Assembly: GCA_004020315.1 (NCBI GenBank)
Contig: SAQG01000054.1
Location: 1-32,581, forward strand
DNA length: 32,581 nucleotides
Origin: Mesorhizobium sp.
Lineage (GTDB): Bacteria; Pseudomonadota; Alphaproteobacteria; Rhizobiales; Rhizobiaceae
Reading direction: 5' to 3'
The notes beneath the pieces are model-generated. The model was given only the letters and a program-made list of their open reading frames with translations, had not been told where the DNA came from and made no database searches. This document shows positions 25,622-32,581 of the stretch, in pieces (the stretch's first letter is position 1; each line of letters begins with the position of its first letter). Made by a program: the position numbers and the translations under genes.

Positions 25622-26605
25622 TTAGTGGGCAATGGTCGACACGAACATATAGTCGGGCAACGTTTCGGGCCGGGGCATGGGGCTGGCCAAAGCAAATTGT
25701 ACGGCCTGTGTGACGGCTTGGGCCACTTCATGCTCGATGGTTGTTAGAGTCTCTTCATTTACACCCTCTTCGAGGAGCACAGTGCGATATAGCAAAATTG
25801 GGTCCCGGTCGCGTTTGTGTGCCTCGACTTCTTCGACCTGTCGATAAGGCTCCCCAGAAACGGCCAAGCCTATATTGTGTTCATCGAACCGATAAGTGTT
25901 GGCCACTATGAGAGTGGGTCCCTGCCCCGCGCGTGCTCGCGTGACCGCATATGCCGCAGATTGATAGACGGCACTGACGTCCTGTCCGTCTACTATTTCT
26001 CCTGGAATTCCGTAACCTGCCGCTCGTAGGGCAATGTCCGGCTGTCCGTGGCTTGTTGCTACGGAGGTGGTCATTGCATAGCCATTGTTCTCACAAAGAT
26101 AAATGACGGGAAGCCTCCACAACGAGGCCATGTTGAGGCTCTCATGAAAAGTGCCCTGGTTCACTGCTCCGTCGCCGAAAAAGCAAAGGGTAACCTGATC
26201 GACGCCGCGCACCTTGGCGCTAAATGCGCATCCTGTGGCAAGAGGAATGCCCCCTCCGACGATTCCCGATTCACTGATAATCCCCACTGAACTGTCCGCA
26301 AAATGCATCGAACCGCCACGCCCCTTACAAACGCCGCCCTCCTTACCCATCAGTTCTGCCATAAGCGCCTGCAAATGCGCGCCCTTCGCAATCGGATGGC
26401 CATGCGAACGGTGTGTTCCGGTCATGGCGTCATCGTCCCGGAGGGCGAGGCTTGCTCCGACGATAGCGCCTTCCTGACCCACGGTCGTGTGAAACCAACC
26501 AGGGATCTGACCACCGTTGAACAGGCGCCTACCCTCTTCTTCGAATCGGCGGATGCGAAGCATCCGTCGAAAAGCTTCTAGCCTACGATCGCCCTTCAAC
26601 TGCAT
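25622..26605 (-). CDS. 2-oxoacid dehydrogenase / acetoin dehydrogenase E1 component, alpha subunit
   Basis: A 327-residue ThDP-binding E1 alpha subunit. The ThDP/Mg motif is GDGAVNQG (144-151) and ENN (172-174), ~27 residues apart as expected. Other marks are GWFHTTVGQEGAIVG (37-50), THRSHGHPIAKG (64-75) and GKGRGGSMH-type loop CKGRGGSMHF (93-102). This branch includes AcoA of acetoin dehydrogenase and PdhA. ATG 26605 was preferred because family members start near this point. An in-frame ATG at 26650 adds 15 atypical residues. The start overlaps the stop of a small upstream ORF by about 10 bp, and the beta gene follows after 19 bp. Confidence 0.9.
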   Translation of the reverse strand: MQLKGDRRLEAFRRMLRIRRFEEEGRRLFNGGQIPGWFHTTVGQEGAIVGASLALRDDDAMTGTHRSHGHPIAKGAHLQALMAELMGKEGGVCKGRGGSMHFADSSVGIISESGIVGGGIPLATGCAFSAKVRGVDQVTLCFFGDGAVNQGTFHESLNMASLWRLPVIYLCENNGYAMTTSVATSHGQPDIALRAAGYGIPGEIVDGQDVSAVYQSAAYAVTRARAGQGPTLIVANTYRFDEHNIGLAVSGEPYRQVEEVEAHKRDRDPILLYRTVLLEEGVNEETLTTIEHEVAQAVTQAVQFALASPMPRPETLPDYMFVSTIAH

Positions 26606-26892
26606 GACCCAACCCTGCCCGTCAGCAAGGGGCGATCGCCTGCATTCCAACAGCGCGCATCGGCTAAATCCTCGTGCTCGAGGTCCGAAGGTACGTGGCG
26701 GGTCTCTTCGGCATTCTCCTGGCTTCGAGAAACGGTCACCGGCAGTTCAGCGAGCGCCGCAAGTGGGGACTTGGACCCCTGACCAGTGTTGCACAACGTA
26801 AGCATCGCTACATCAAATATGCAATGACCCCCATATCGGCTGTTACGAGGCACGATCTCGGCAGGCACTTTCATCTGTTTCTCTGTCAGCAT
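26596..26892 (-). CDS. Small hypothetical protein, overlapping the E1-alpha start
   Basis: A 98-codon frame begins MLTEKQMKVPAEIV and ends 10 bp inside the E1-alpha gene, an arrangement typical of translational coupling. Its ATG has GGAAGGA about 9 bases upstream. A -24/-12 promoter candidate lies ~30 bp before the ATG, so a transcript from it would begin right at this leader. I recognise no domain; the protein is short and soluble-looking with an acidic C-terminal half. It may be a real small protein or a leader frame. An in-frame ATG at 26928 lies within the promoter candidate and is less likely. Confidence 0.5.
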   Translation of the reverse strand: MLTEKQMKVPAEIVPRNSRYGGHCIFDVAMLTLCNTGQGSKSPLAALAELPVTVSRSQENAEETRHVPSDLEHEDLADARCWNAGDRPLLTGRVGSCS

Positions 26893-26923
26893 CGCCTTGT
26901 TCCTTCCGGCTCGCACAACCCAA

Positions 26924-26939
26924 TGCATGCGTCATGCCA
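26924..26939 (-). promoter_or_regulatory. Candidate sigma-54 (-24/-12) promoter for the E1 operon
   Basis: Read on the minus strand the sequence is TGGCATGACGCATGCA. It has GG and GC exactly 10 bases apart and matches TGGCAC-N5-TTGCA at all but two positions. The predicted transcript start is ~26913, just upstream of the ribosome site (~26901-26908) and ATG 26892. No exact TGT-N10-ACA NifA site was found upstream; a TGT-N13-ACA near 27012-27030 has the wrong spacing. Confidence 0.5.
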
Positions 26940-27041
26940 TTTGACCTGAAGGTCGCATTACACTGTTCTGCATCGAAGAAAGGCGTCGTGAAAGAACTGC
27001 ACAGACCTCCTTTGTTCGAAGTTCGCCAACAATGTCGGATC

Positions 27042-27115
27042 CTGAACTGGCCCCCATTTCGGCCGGACAGTCGGCCTAACGCGGGAGGCTTGGGGATATC
27101 CTCAAGCACAGGCTT
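27042..27115 (+). repeat. Left end of IS3-family element
   Basis: TGAACTGGCCCCCATTTCGG is the characteristic terminal inverted repeat of an IS3-family (IS2-like) element. It lies ~75 bp before the orfA start, the expected distance. The right-hand partner is missing because the element is cut near 27730. Confidence 0.6.
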
Positions 27116-27508
27116 ATGACTGACGACTGTCGACGGATTGAACTGATCACCGGGGAGGTACGGCGCCGACACTGGACGACGACCGAACAGAAGCTGCAGA
27201 TTATCGAGGAGAGTTTCCTTCCGGGCGAGACCGTGTCCTCTGTCGCCCCACGACGAGGCGTGGCGCCAAATCTCTTGTATCGTTGGCGTCGTTTATTGAA
27301 GGAAGGCGGAACGGCTGCGGTGGGATCGGACGAATCTGTGGTCGGGAGTTCGGAAGTGCGGCGGCTTGAAGAGCGCCTTCGCGACCTCGAGCGGCTTCTC
27401 GGCCGCAAGACCATGGAAGTGGAGATCCTCAAAGACGCGCTGGCCAGGTCGGAGTCAAAAAAACCGAACTTGCGGCTCTTGTCGCAGCCGAGGGACGGTT
27501 CCCGATGA
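27116..27508 (+). CDS. IS3-family transposase OrfA
   Basis: A 130-residue OrfA of an IS2-like IS3 element. The helix-turn-helix reads WTTTEQKLQIIEESFLPGE and VSSVAPRRGVAPNLLYRWRR. A leucine-zipper follows with RLEERLRDLERLLGRKTMEV and EILKDALARS. The frame is open from ATG 27116 to TGA 27508. In intact elements OrfA is fused to OrfB by programmed frameshifting or overlap. Here OrfB is broken, so this is a leftover frame without transposase activity. Confidence 0.85.
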   Translation: MTDDCRRIELITGEVRRRHWTTTEQKLQIIEESFLPGETVSSVAPRRGVAPNLLYRWRRLLKEGGTAAVGSDESVVGSSEVRRLEERLRDLERLLGRKTMEVEILKDALARSESKKPNLRLLSQPRDGSR

Positions 27509-27730
27509 AGGCCGTTGCCGAGACTCTCGGGGTGGCGCGTCCTGGTGAAGCCGCGCGGGCCTTATCGCAAACCCGATGACGATGGGCTTGGAGCTGGTTC
27601 GCCGCCTGATCGACGAACGCCCGACCTATGGCTATCGTTGCATCACAGCCCTGACGAACAGGGAACGCGAAAGACGGCGAACCGGCCGTCAATCACAAGC
27701 GCGTCTTCCGTATCATGCGCCAGCGAAACA
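27490..27730 (+). pseudogene. IS3-family transposase OrfB, 5' remnant
   Basis: Codons in shifting frames read GRFPMKAVAETLGVAR, then KPRGPYRKPDDD, then ELVRRLIDERPTYGYR, then NRERER and VNHKRVFRIMRQ. These are the first ~80 residues of an IS3 OrfB. The similarity stops at about 27730, where IS91-type sequence begins on the other strand, so the catalytic DDE domain is gone. Confidence 0.8.
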
Positions 27731-28291
27731 GGCGCGACAGCACGCGCACGAGTAAAAAGAAGCCCGGCCTGCACGAGATCCAGCGTGTGCCGTCGGGCGA
27801 GACACCACCACCCGGTACGACAATCAGGTGGGGATGGTAGATGAGAGCTATGCAGCGCCGCGATGAGGCCGATCTCAGCGCCCAAATGCCTGAGATTGGC
27901 GGTGATCGCGCGCAGGCGTCTCGGCCGCCACCTTGAACAGGAACGTATAAGGTGCCGCCTTGTTGTGAAAGGGATCGCAGCAACCTCGGCCGGCAGCATG
28001 AACATTGCGTGATAGAGCACCGGCAGCAGTTCATTCTGGCGTGCGGCAAGCCAGTCCCGGCAGGCCTGACCCTGGCATTTGGGACTGTGCCGGCTGCGGC
28101 AGGAATTGTAGGCCACGCGGATCGACCGCAGGAGCGGCAGCCGTCGACTGGCCGCCCAGTTCGGCGGTCCGGCAGAGCTCGATCGCGCTCATCACACGCC
28201 GCTCGATGCGGCCGAGATAGCCGTCATGAACCTGTCGATATGCTTCGCCATGGTGGCGGAAGATATCCGCCACCTTCAGTCTCGCCGACAT
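27731..28291 (-). pseudogene. IS91-family transposase, frameshifted and truncated
   Basis: From 28291 the minus strand reads MSARLKVADIFRHHGEAYRQ, VERR-type RIERRVMSAIELCRTAELGG, then in another frame AYNSCRSRHSPKCQGQACRD (Cys/His cluster), WLAARQNELLPVLYH, HLGAEIGLIAALH, then HLIVVPGGGVSPDGTRW and CRPGFFLLVRVLSRLFR. This is the order of the N-terminal half of IS91-type rolling-circle transposases. The HPHVH-type HUH block is damaged (reads HSSHLPSP), and the C-terminal half with the tyrosines is missing where it joins the IS3 relic. Confidence 0.8.
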
Positions 28292-29131
28292 GGCGGAACC
28301 GCTCAGCCTGGCGGCACCTCGATGTTCAGCCGGTCGACCGGGCTTGTCGTGCGTCGGATGAGGCCGTTCGAGACCTTAGCGTAGCGCGCCGTCGGACAGA
28401 TTGTTGTGGCCGAGCAGAACCTGGATGGTGCGGATGTCGGTGCGTTCTGAAGATGCGTGGCGAAGCTGTGCCTGAGCGTGTGGACCGTCACCCGCTTGTC
28501 GATGCCGGCGGCCGCACGCGCCGAACGACAAGCCCAATATAACACCTGCATCATGGCGATCGGCGCCGCGCCCGGGAAACAGCCAGTCCTGCGGCTTCGC
28601 CAGCCGCCAGTAGACTCGCTGGATGCGCAGAAGCTGCGCCGACAGCATCACGGTGCGGTCCTTGTCGCCCTTGCCGTGCTCAACACGGATCACCCCGCGA
28701 CCGCTGTCGATGTCGCCGACCTTCAGCCCGACAGTCTGCAAGCGCTGAGACCTGCTCGTAGGCCGTCGTCAGGGCCGTACGGCACTTCAGGCTCGGCACC
28801 GCCTCTAGGAAGGCCGACTTCGTCGGCGCTCAACAACACCGGCAGCGTGCGTGGCGAGCGAGCATAGACGATCCGCTCCGGACTCTCGGCATGGCCCAGC
28901 GTCACGCCGTAGAAGAACCGCAGCGCGCACACCGTCTGGTTCAGCGCAGCCGCGAGATTCCGGTCGACACCAGATGAACTTGGAAGGCGCGCACGTCCTC
29001 CAGACCGAGCCGGTCCGGCGAACGGCCAAGTAGCGCGAAAACTTCGCCGCGGCATGCACGTAGGGAGGCGGCAGATTACGGATCGTCATATCCTCGATCA
29101 TGCGCCGGCGAAGCGGGGTCAACTTGGCCAT
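28292..29131 (-). pseudogene. Tyrosine recombinase associated with IS91-type element, frameshifted
   Basis: ATG 29131 is preceded by AGGAG and starts MAKLTPLRRRMIEDMTIRNL, then YVHAAAKFSRYL (SAM-like N-terminal domain). Later pieces in other frames are QTVCALRFFYGVTLGHAE, TLPVLLSADEV, LQTVGLKVGDIDSGRGVIRV, HGKGDKDRTVMLSAQLL, HTLRHSFATHL (HxxR) and IQVLLGHNNLSD. Several frame breaks make it non-functional. Many rhizobial IS91 relatives carry such an integrase directly upstream of the transposase, as here, so the two belong to one element. Confidence 0.8.
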
Positions 29132-29407
29132 TTTTGTAGCTCCTGTTCTCAGATTGCGCTTCAACAGCCGCGATCCTTCAAAACAGAAATTCCTGCAAAC
29201 CGATCCGCCAAATGCCGCGTTAGCGGCTTCGTTCAATCCTCAAAATGCCCCCATCGCCAAAAATCTGCCAAAGTAGCGCAAGGCTGCGTCGCGACGGATC
29301 GCCTCTGGTGGACTTCCGGCAGGCAAATCAGAGAAAGCTCGAAAAATCAACACTGGGGCGTTTCCGTCGGACGCTCAGCTTCTCCGTGGCAGACTTATTG
29401 GACTTGC
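29132..29407. other. Spacer right of IS91-type element
   Basis: About 275 bp with no recognisable gene. It probably includes the IS91-type terminus, which has no inverted repeats and cannot be fixed by eye. Confidence 0.35.
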
Positions 29408-29608
29408 TCAGCGCGGCGGCAGCACGATCGAAGAACTCTGGAGGAAGGCCCTCTCCGGGTTAGTTGAGTCAAAAAGATTTGTCCCCTGTGACGCAAATGC
29501 GAAAAGCAAGCCGACCAGGGGAGTCGTGATCAGTAGGGCGGAAATCGCACAGCATTTCTCTTCCAACAAACGCTCAGCCTCGGCATGTATATCTAGCGGA
29601 TAGGGCAT
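29408..29608 (-). CDS. Possible small membrane protein, unassigned
   Basis: A 66-codon frame begins MPYPLDIHAEAERLLEEK and has one hydrophobic segment (AISALLITTPLVGLLFAFA) followed by a polar tail. The ATG has AGGA about 7 bases upstream. It lies directly downstream of the ATP-grasp relic in an area of decay, so it may be a chance frame or a truncated gene. I do not recognise it. Confidence 0.3.
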   Translation of the reverse strand: MPYPLDIHAEAERLLEEKCCAISALLITTPLVGLLFAFASQGTNLFDSTNPERAFLQSSSIVLPPR

Positions 29609-29699
29609 ATTTATTCCTGCGAGATAGCGTTCCCTCACGACAGGAGGGGCTTCTCATAGTATCGCGCTGCCTCAGGTTTCTTGTCAAGCAGGTCCCGGC

Positions 29700-30110
29700 T
29701 GTGACGTAAGCAGATGAATTGACCGACCCATGGAGCACCGAACACGCCGAACGATGACGACCGATCCGCGCTCCATCCACCGAAGCTCCACATTGTTGTC
29801 CCCGGCCAAGATCGAGAGCATGCAAACCACTCAGCGAAATGTCTGCTACACGCGAATCGTCGTCATGAAGCGCCAACCCCAGTGTGACCTGACACTGACC
29901 GGCTATTGCCTGCAATTCGACCAATATCCTTGGCGGAATGGCCACATGCGCCGCCCCCAACAGAGACCGTGTGTTCGGAGGCTAACAGCGGACTTGCTGC
30001 AAATCTGACGCCACAGCTGCCACTGCCCGACTGCTGGTCAAAGTATCGACAGCACTCGCGGGTCAGGGCGTCGACGATGGACTTGGATTGCCTCCACCCC
30101 TTTCTACGAA
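29700..30110 (-). pseudogene. Degenerate third copy of the ATP-grasp ligase
   Basis: The minus strand encodes PRILVELQAIAG, an internal deletion, then HDDDSRVADISLSGLHALDL, then after a one-base shift GDNNVELRWMERGSVVIV. These match PRILVEEYANG, DDEHERIADVSLSCL and GPTNVELRW...GPVVIEV in the copy at 1-725, and the equivalent blocks at 21888-23096. The firm part is ~29740-29965. A weak SIVDALTRECC piece (compare STVDELAEH) extends it to ~30100. The C-terminal quarter is missing. It lies just downstream of the DddP-like gene on the same strand, suggesting that the two were once an operon. Confidence 0.75.
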
Positions 30111-30236
30111 TGTAGGCGGGCGAGTTGGACCAACGAAAGCCAACTTCCGCAAAAGTGCTGAGCCAGATGCGCAACAAACAGCTTTTCCGCGGATCTCTCA
30201 AGAATTGGACAATTTGAAGAGACTCGGCCGAAATCC

Positions 30237-31568
30237 CTAGGCCACCAAAGCCTCATCAAACGGGCATCTCGTGAGATTTTCAACTCCGCTCTCGGTCACG
30301 AGCACCTGCTCTTCCAGTTTCACGCCTTCCCGCCCACCGACGGCACCGATATAAGCCTCGACGCACAGGGTCATTCCGGGCTCGAGAACATAGTCGAATG
30401 CTCCCGGGATGAAGTCTTCAGGATAGAGAATCGCGGGATATTCGTCGCAAAGACCAATGCCATGCATCATGACGCCATATCGCTGCTTGACGAACTCCGC
30501 GGGAAGCTTGTGGCTGCGCTGAGTGAGTTCGGTGAAAGAGACGCCCGGCTTTAGCATAGCCATGTTTGCAGCTACGTGCTCGTATGCGATGGCGTGCAGC
30601 CTTCGCTGTGCGTCGGTGGGTCGGCCGTCACCGCAGTGCCAAGTGCGGGAGAAGTCGGCACACATGCCGTACGGGCCCACCATATCGGTGTCGAAGGCGA
30701 CGAGGTCTCCTGAGACAATGCGACGGGGGCCGGCCTCCTGCATCCAGGGGTTCGTGCGCGGGCCGGAAGTTAAAATGCGCGTTTCGATCCACTCGCCACC
30801 ACGTGCGATGTTTTCGGCATGAAGAACCGACCAAAGTTCCGTTTCGGCTATGCCGGGCTGCAAACGTTCTCGCATTTTGGCAACGGCAGTCTCGCAGGTC
30901 GCGAGAGAGCAGCGCATGGCGTTGATCTCGTCGATTCCCTTAATGGCCCGGGCGTGCTCCATGAGCTGCATGCCGTTGCAAACCTCGATGCCAACTGCAT
31001 CGAGCGCACGAAGGCCGGGGATTTCGATCTTGTCGACGGCAAGACGACGGTTCTTACCGCCAGAGCGGCGCAGCAGTTCGTCAATTTGTCCGGCAAAGTC
31101 CTTGGCGACTGCTTCTTCTTGGTCGCCGGCGACGAAATAGTAAAAGCCGGCCCCGCCATCGCGGATTTCGTTGATGAGCGGCAGATAGGTTGACAGGTGG
31201 CTGCAACGATGGAAATCCCAGAGAACGACATATCCATCGGCTGATACGAACACAGCTCGCGACGGATTGTGCATGATCCAGATATGCATGTTCGAGGAAT
31301 CTGAAGCGTATCGTATGTTCAGCGGATCGAAGCAGAGCACGCCCGCATAATCCCTTTGGCGGAGTTGCTGAACAATCCGGGCAAGACGGGTCTTGCGCAT
31401 ACGATCAAGGTTGGGGGTGGTCAAGCTCAACGCTGCCCACTCCGCAAAGGCTACGTCCGTTGGGCCGATTTCAACCCGATCGTTGTCATCCATGCTCCCA
31501 TCCGGCTTAAGTGCTTTTGCCACTCGCGTGGGATCAATTTTGTGGTTCACAATCGAAAACGAGGACAT
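30237..31568 (-). CDS. M24 (creatinase/prolidase-fold) metalloenzyme, DddP-like
   Basis: A 443-residue protein. It resembles the DMSP lyase DddP along its whole length, including N-terminal blocks rarely shared with true peptidases: NDNDR-type DDNDRVEIGPTDVAFAEW, NLDRMRKTRLARI, DPLNIRYASDSSNMHIW, and LHAENIARGGEWIETRIL. The six metal ligands are all present: D293, D295 (FDTDMVG), D305, H369, E404 and E419. D375 (GLCDEYP) and Y364 match residues reported as catalytic or substrate-binding in DddP. DddP cleaves dimethylsulfoniopropionate to acrylate and dimethyl sulfide. Relatives in the M24 fold include Xaa-Pro peptidases, creatinase and ectoine hydrolase, so substrate is unproven. ATG 31568 aligns with the DddP N-terminus; GTG 31592 is possible. 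An ATP-grasp relic follows. Confidence 0.85.
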   Translation of the reverse strand: MSSFSIVNHKIDPTRVAKALKPDGSMDDNDRVEIGPTDVAFAEWAALSLTTPNLDRMRKTRLARIVQQLRQRDYAGVLCFDPLNIRYASDSSNMHIWIMHNPSRAVFVSADGYVVLWDFHRCSHLSTYLPLINEIRDGGAGFYYFVAGDQEEAVAKDFAGQIDELLRRSGGKNRRLAVDKIEIPGLRALDAVGIEVCNGMQLMEHARAIKGIDEINAMRCSLATCETAVAKMRERLQPGIAETELWSVLHAENIARGGEWIETRILTSGPRTNPWMQEAGPRRIVSGDLVAFDTDMVGPYGMCADFSRTWHCGDGRPTDAQRRLHAIAYEHVAANMAMLKPGVSFTELTQRSHKLPAEFVKQRYGVMMHGIGLCDEYPAILYPEDFIPGAFDYVLEPGMTLCVEAYIGAVGGREGVKLEEQVLVTESGVENLTRCPFDEALVA

Positions 31569-31850
31569 GTTAAGGCCGCCCTGGTGGCTCACTCTTACTT
31601 GGATCTAAGACCGGATTTCTTGGATGCTAAAGGCGGAAAAAATATTGCTCGATATAAAGTCAATTCATCTGCATTCGTGCTCTGGGGTGCCTGCGACCAC
31701 AACCGGAACCAGGTAGCCTTCCAGCGCGCCGCAATGGGCAATCTGTCGGATCCCAGAGCTTTGCCGGGAGCCCTGTCGTGCTAGTGGTTTACGCCTGACA
31801 TAAGAGTTCGGCTGAGGATTCCCTTTTGTGAGTGCGCATGCGAGTCTGGT
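31569..31850. other. Upstream region of the DddP-like gene
   Basis: About 280 bp, AT-richer than its surroundings around 31620-31680, probably containing the promoter. No convincing -24/-12 or -35/-10 pair was found. Confidence 0.35.
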
Positions 31851-32460
31851 ACATGCGCACAGGAATATTCCTCACCGTTTCTTCGATTGATCGTCAGCCT
31901 CTCTCTGATCAGCGCGCCCATCGCAATGCGCCGCAGAAGCACGTTTGGCGCGCCGAGATCATTCTGTTGAGCAGCGACGGCGTGGGCACCCTCGAGATCA
32001 TGCGGCAATCTGGTAAGTTCAAGACCTGCGTGTGGCGCGCCAGTGCAAGCTCTGCAACGATCTGCAGTTCGTCGACAAACTGCGCAACGTCGTCGGCCTC
32101 TAATTGATCCGCCGGCTCACGCTATCGTGCTGTCGGTCGACGAGAAGAGCCAGATCCAGGCGCTCGACCGCACCCAGCCCGGCCTGCCCATGAAGGGTGG
32201 CTCGGCACCATGACCACGACTACAAGTGCAACGGCACGACCACCCTGTTTGCCGCCCTTACCGTGCTCGATGGCACCGTCATCGGCAGGAACATGCAGCG
32301 CCATCGTAACCAGGAATTCATCCGCTTCACTCAACGCTGTCGATGCCGAGGTGGCGGCCAGCAAGGCCATCCACGTCGTTCTTGACAACTACGCCGCTCA
32401 CAAGCACCCCAAGGGGCGTGCCTGCTCGGCCGCCATCAGCGCTTCACCTTCCACTTCCAC
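31851..32460 (+). mobile_element. IS630-family transposase relic
   Basis: The N-terminal frame reads AHRNAPQKHVWRAEIILLSS, DGVGTLEIMRQSGK and KTCVWRA, the IS630 helix-turn-helix region. After a deletion and frame changes the catalytic part appears: HAIVLSVDEKSQIQALDRTQ (first Asp), PGLPMK, YKCNGTTTLFAALTVLDG, GRNMQRHRNQEFIR, and IHVVLDNYAAHKHPKG (second Asp). The final Glu region is lost in altered sequence. Several frame breaks make it dead. Confidence 0.85.
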
Positions 32461-32581
32461 CTTAAGCGTCACGAGCACCGCACGGCTGTCCTTGGTTGAC
32501 AGAGGCAGGGTCAGATGCGGGCCGCTTGTACGCCTGCGGCGAGGGCCGCCTTGCGCGAGCATGGCACGGTAGCGAGGCTGC
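32461..32581. other. Window end, unassigned
   Basis: The last ~120 bp follow the IS630 relic and carry no recognisable coding or RNA signal. Confidence 0.35.

Noticed and set aside
1..32581. CRISPR array, tRNA or rRNA genes
   Set aside because: No regularly spaced direct repeats, no tRNA cloverleaf-like sequence with a T-loop consensus and no rRNA sequence were noticed when reading both strands.

Overview
The window looks like accessory DNA from an alphaproteobacterium, most probably a rhizobial symbiosis island or symbiotic plasmid. This rests on the density and mix of insertion-sequence families (IS66, IS5, IS3, IS91, IS256, IS630), the many decayed genes, a LuxR-type regulator, a good -24/-12 promoter candidate and the absence of housekeeping genes. 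The genus cannot be read from the sequence. There are no rRNA genes, tRNA genes or CRISPR arrays that I can see.

Layout. 1-3881 (+): 3' part of an ATP-grasp ligase gene, a class-III aminotransferase, a broken thiamine-diphosphate (ThDP) enzyme gene and a short-chain dehydrogenase (SDR). 3882-6760: IS66 fragment, dead tyrosine recombinase and frameshifted IS5-family element. 6769-10671 (-): alpha-oxoamine synthase, an IS5 remnant, then an EctB-like aminotransferase overlapping a 2-oxoglutarate/Fe(II) oxygenase. 11.1-14.1 kb: IS256 remnants, a radical SAM gene that looks cut at its 3' end, and a LuxR-type regulator. 14827-16629 (+): an ABC half-exporter. 17.1-17.85 kb (-): a second SDR. 19258-21721: a complete IS66-family element with an 8-bp target duplication. 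21888-26892 (-): an intact ATP-grasp ligase, a third SDR, the two E1 subunits of a 2-oxoacid dehydrogenase and a small ORF behind a sigma-54-like promoter. 27.0-29.1 kb: IS3 and IS91 wreckage. 29.4-31.57 kb (-): a broken third ATP-grasp copy and an M24-fold enzyme that resembles the DMSP lyase DddP closely. 31.8-32.5 kb: an IS630 remnant.

How the genes may work together (inference). With the IS elements removed, what remains is almost wholly small-molecule biosynthesis: two PLP aminotransferases, an acyl-CoA/amino-acid condensing enzyme, a 2OG oxygenase, a radical SAM enzyme, three SDRs, ThDP enzymes, ATP-grasp ligases, one exporter and one possible quorum-sensing regulator. The set {ThDP enzyme, SDR, ATP-grasp ligase} occurs twice, once decayed at the left end and once apparently intact at 21.9-26.9 kb. 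The DddP-like gene also has an ATP-grasp relic directly downstream. This suggests a natural-product or amino-acid-conjugate locus, partly duplicated and partly degraded by transposition. No product can be named from sequence alone.
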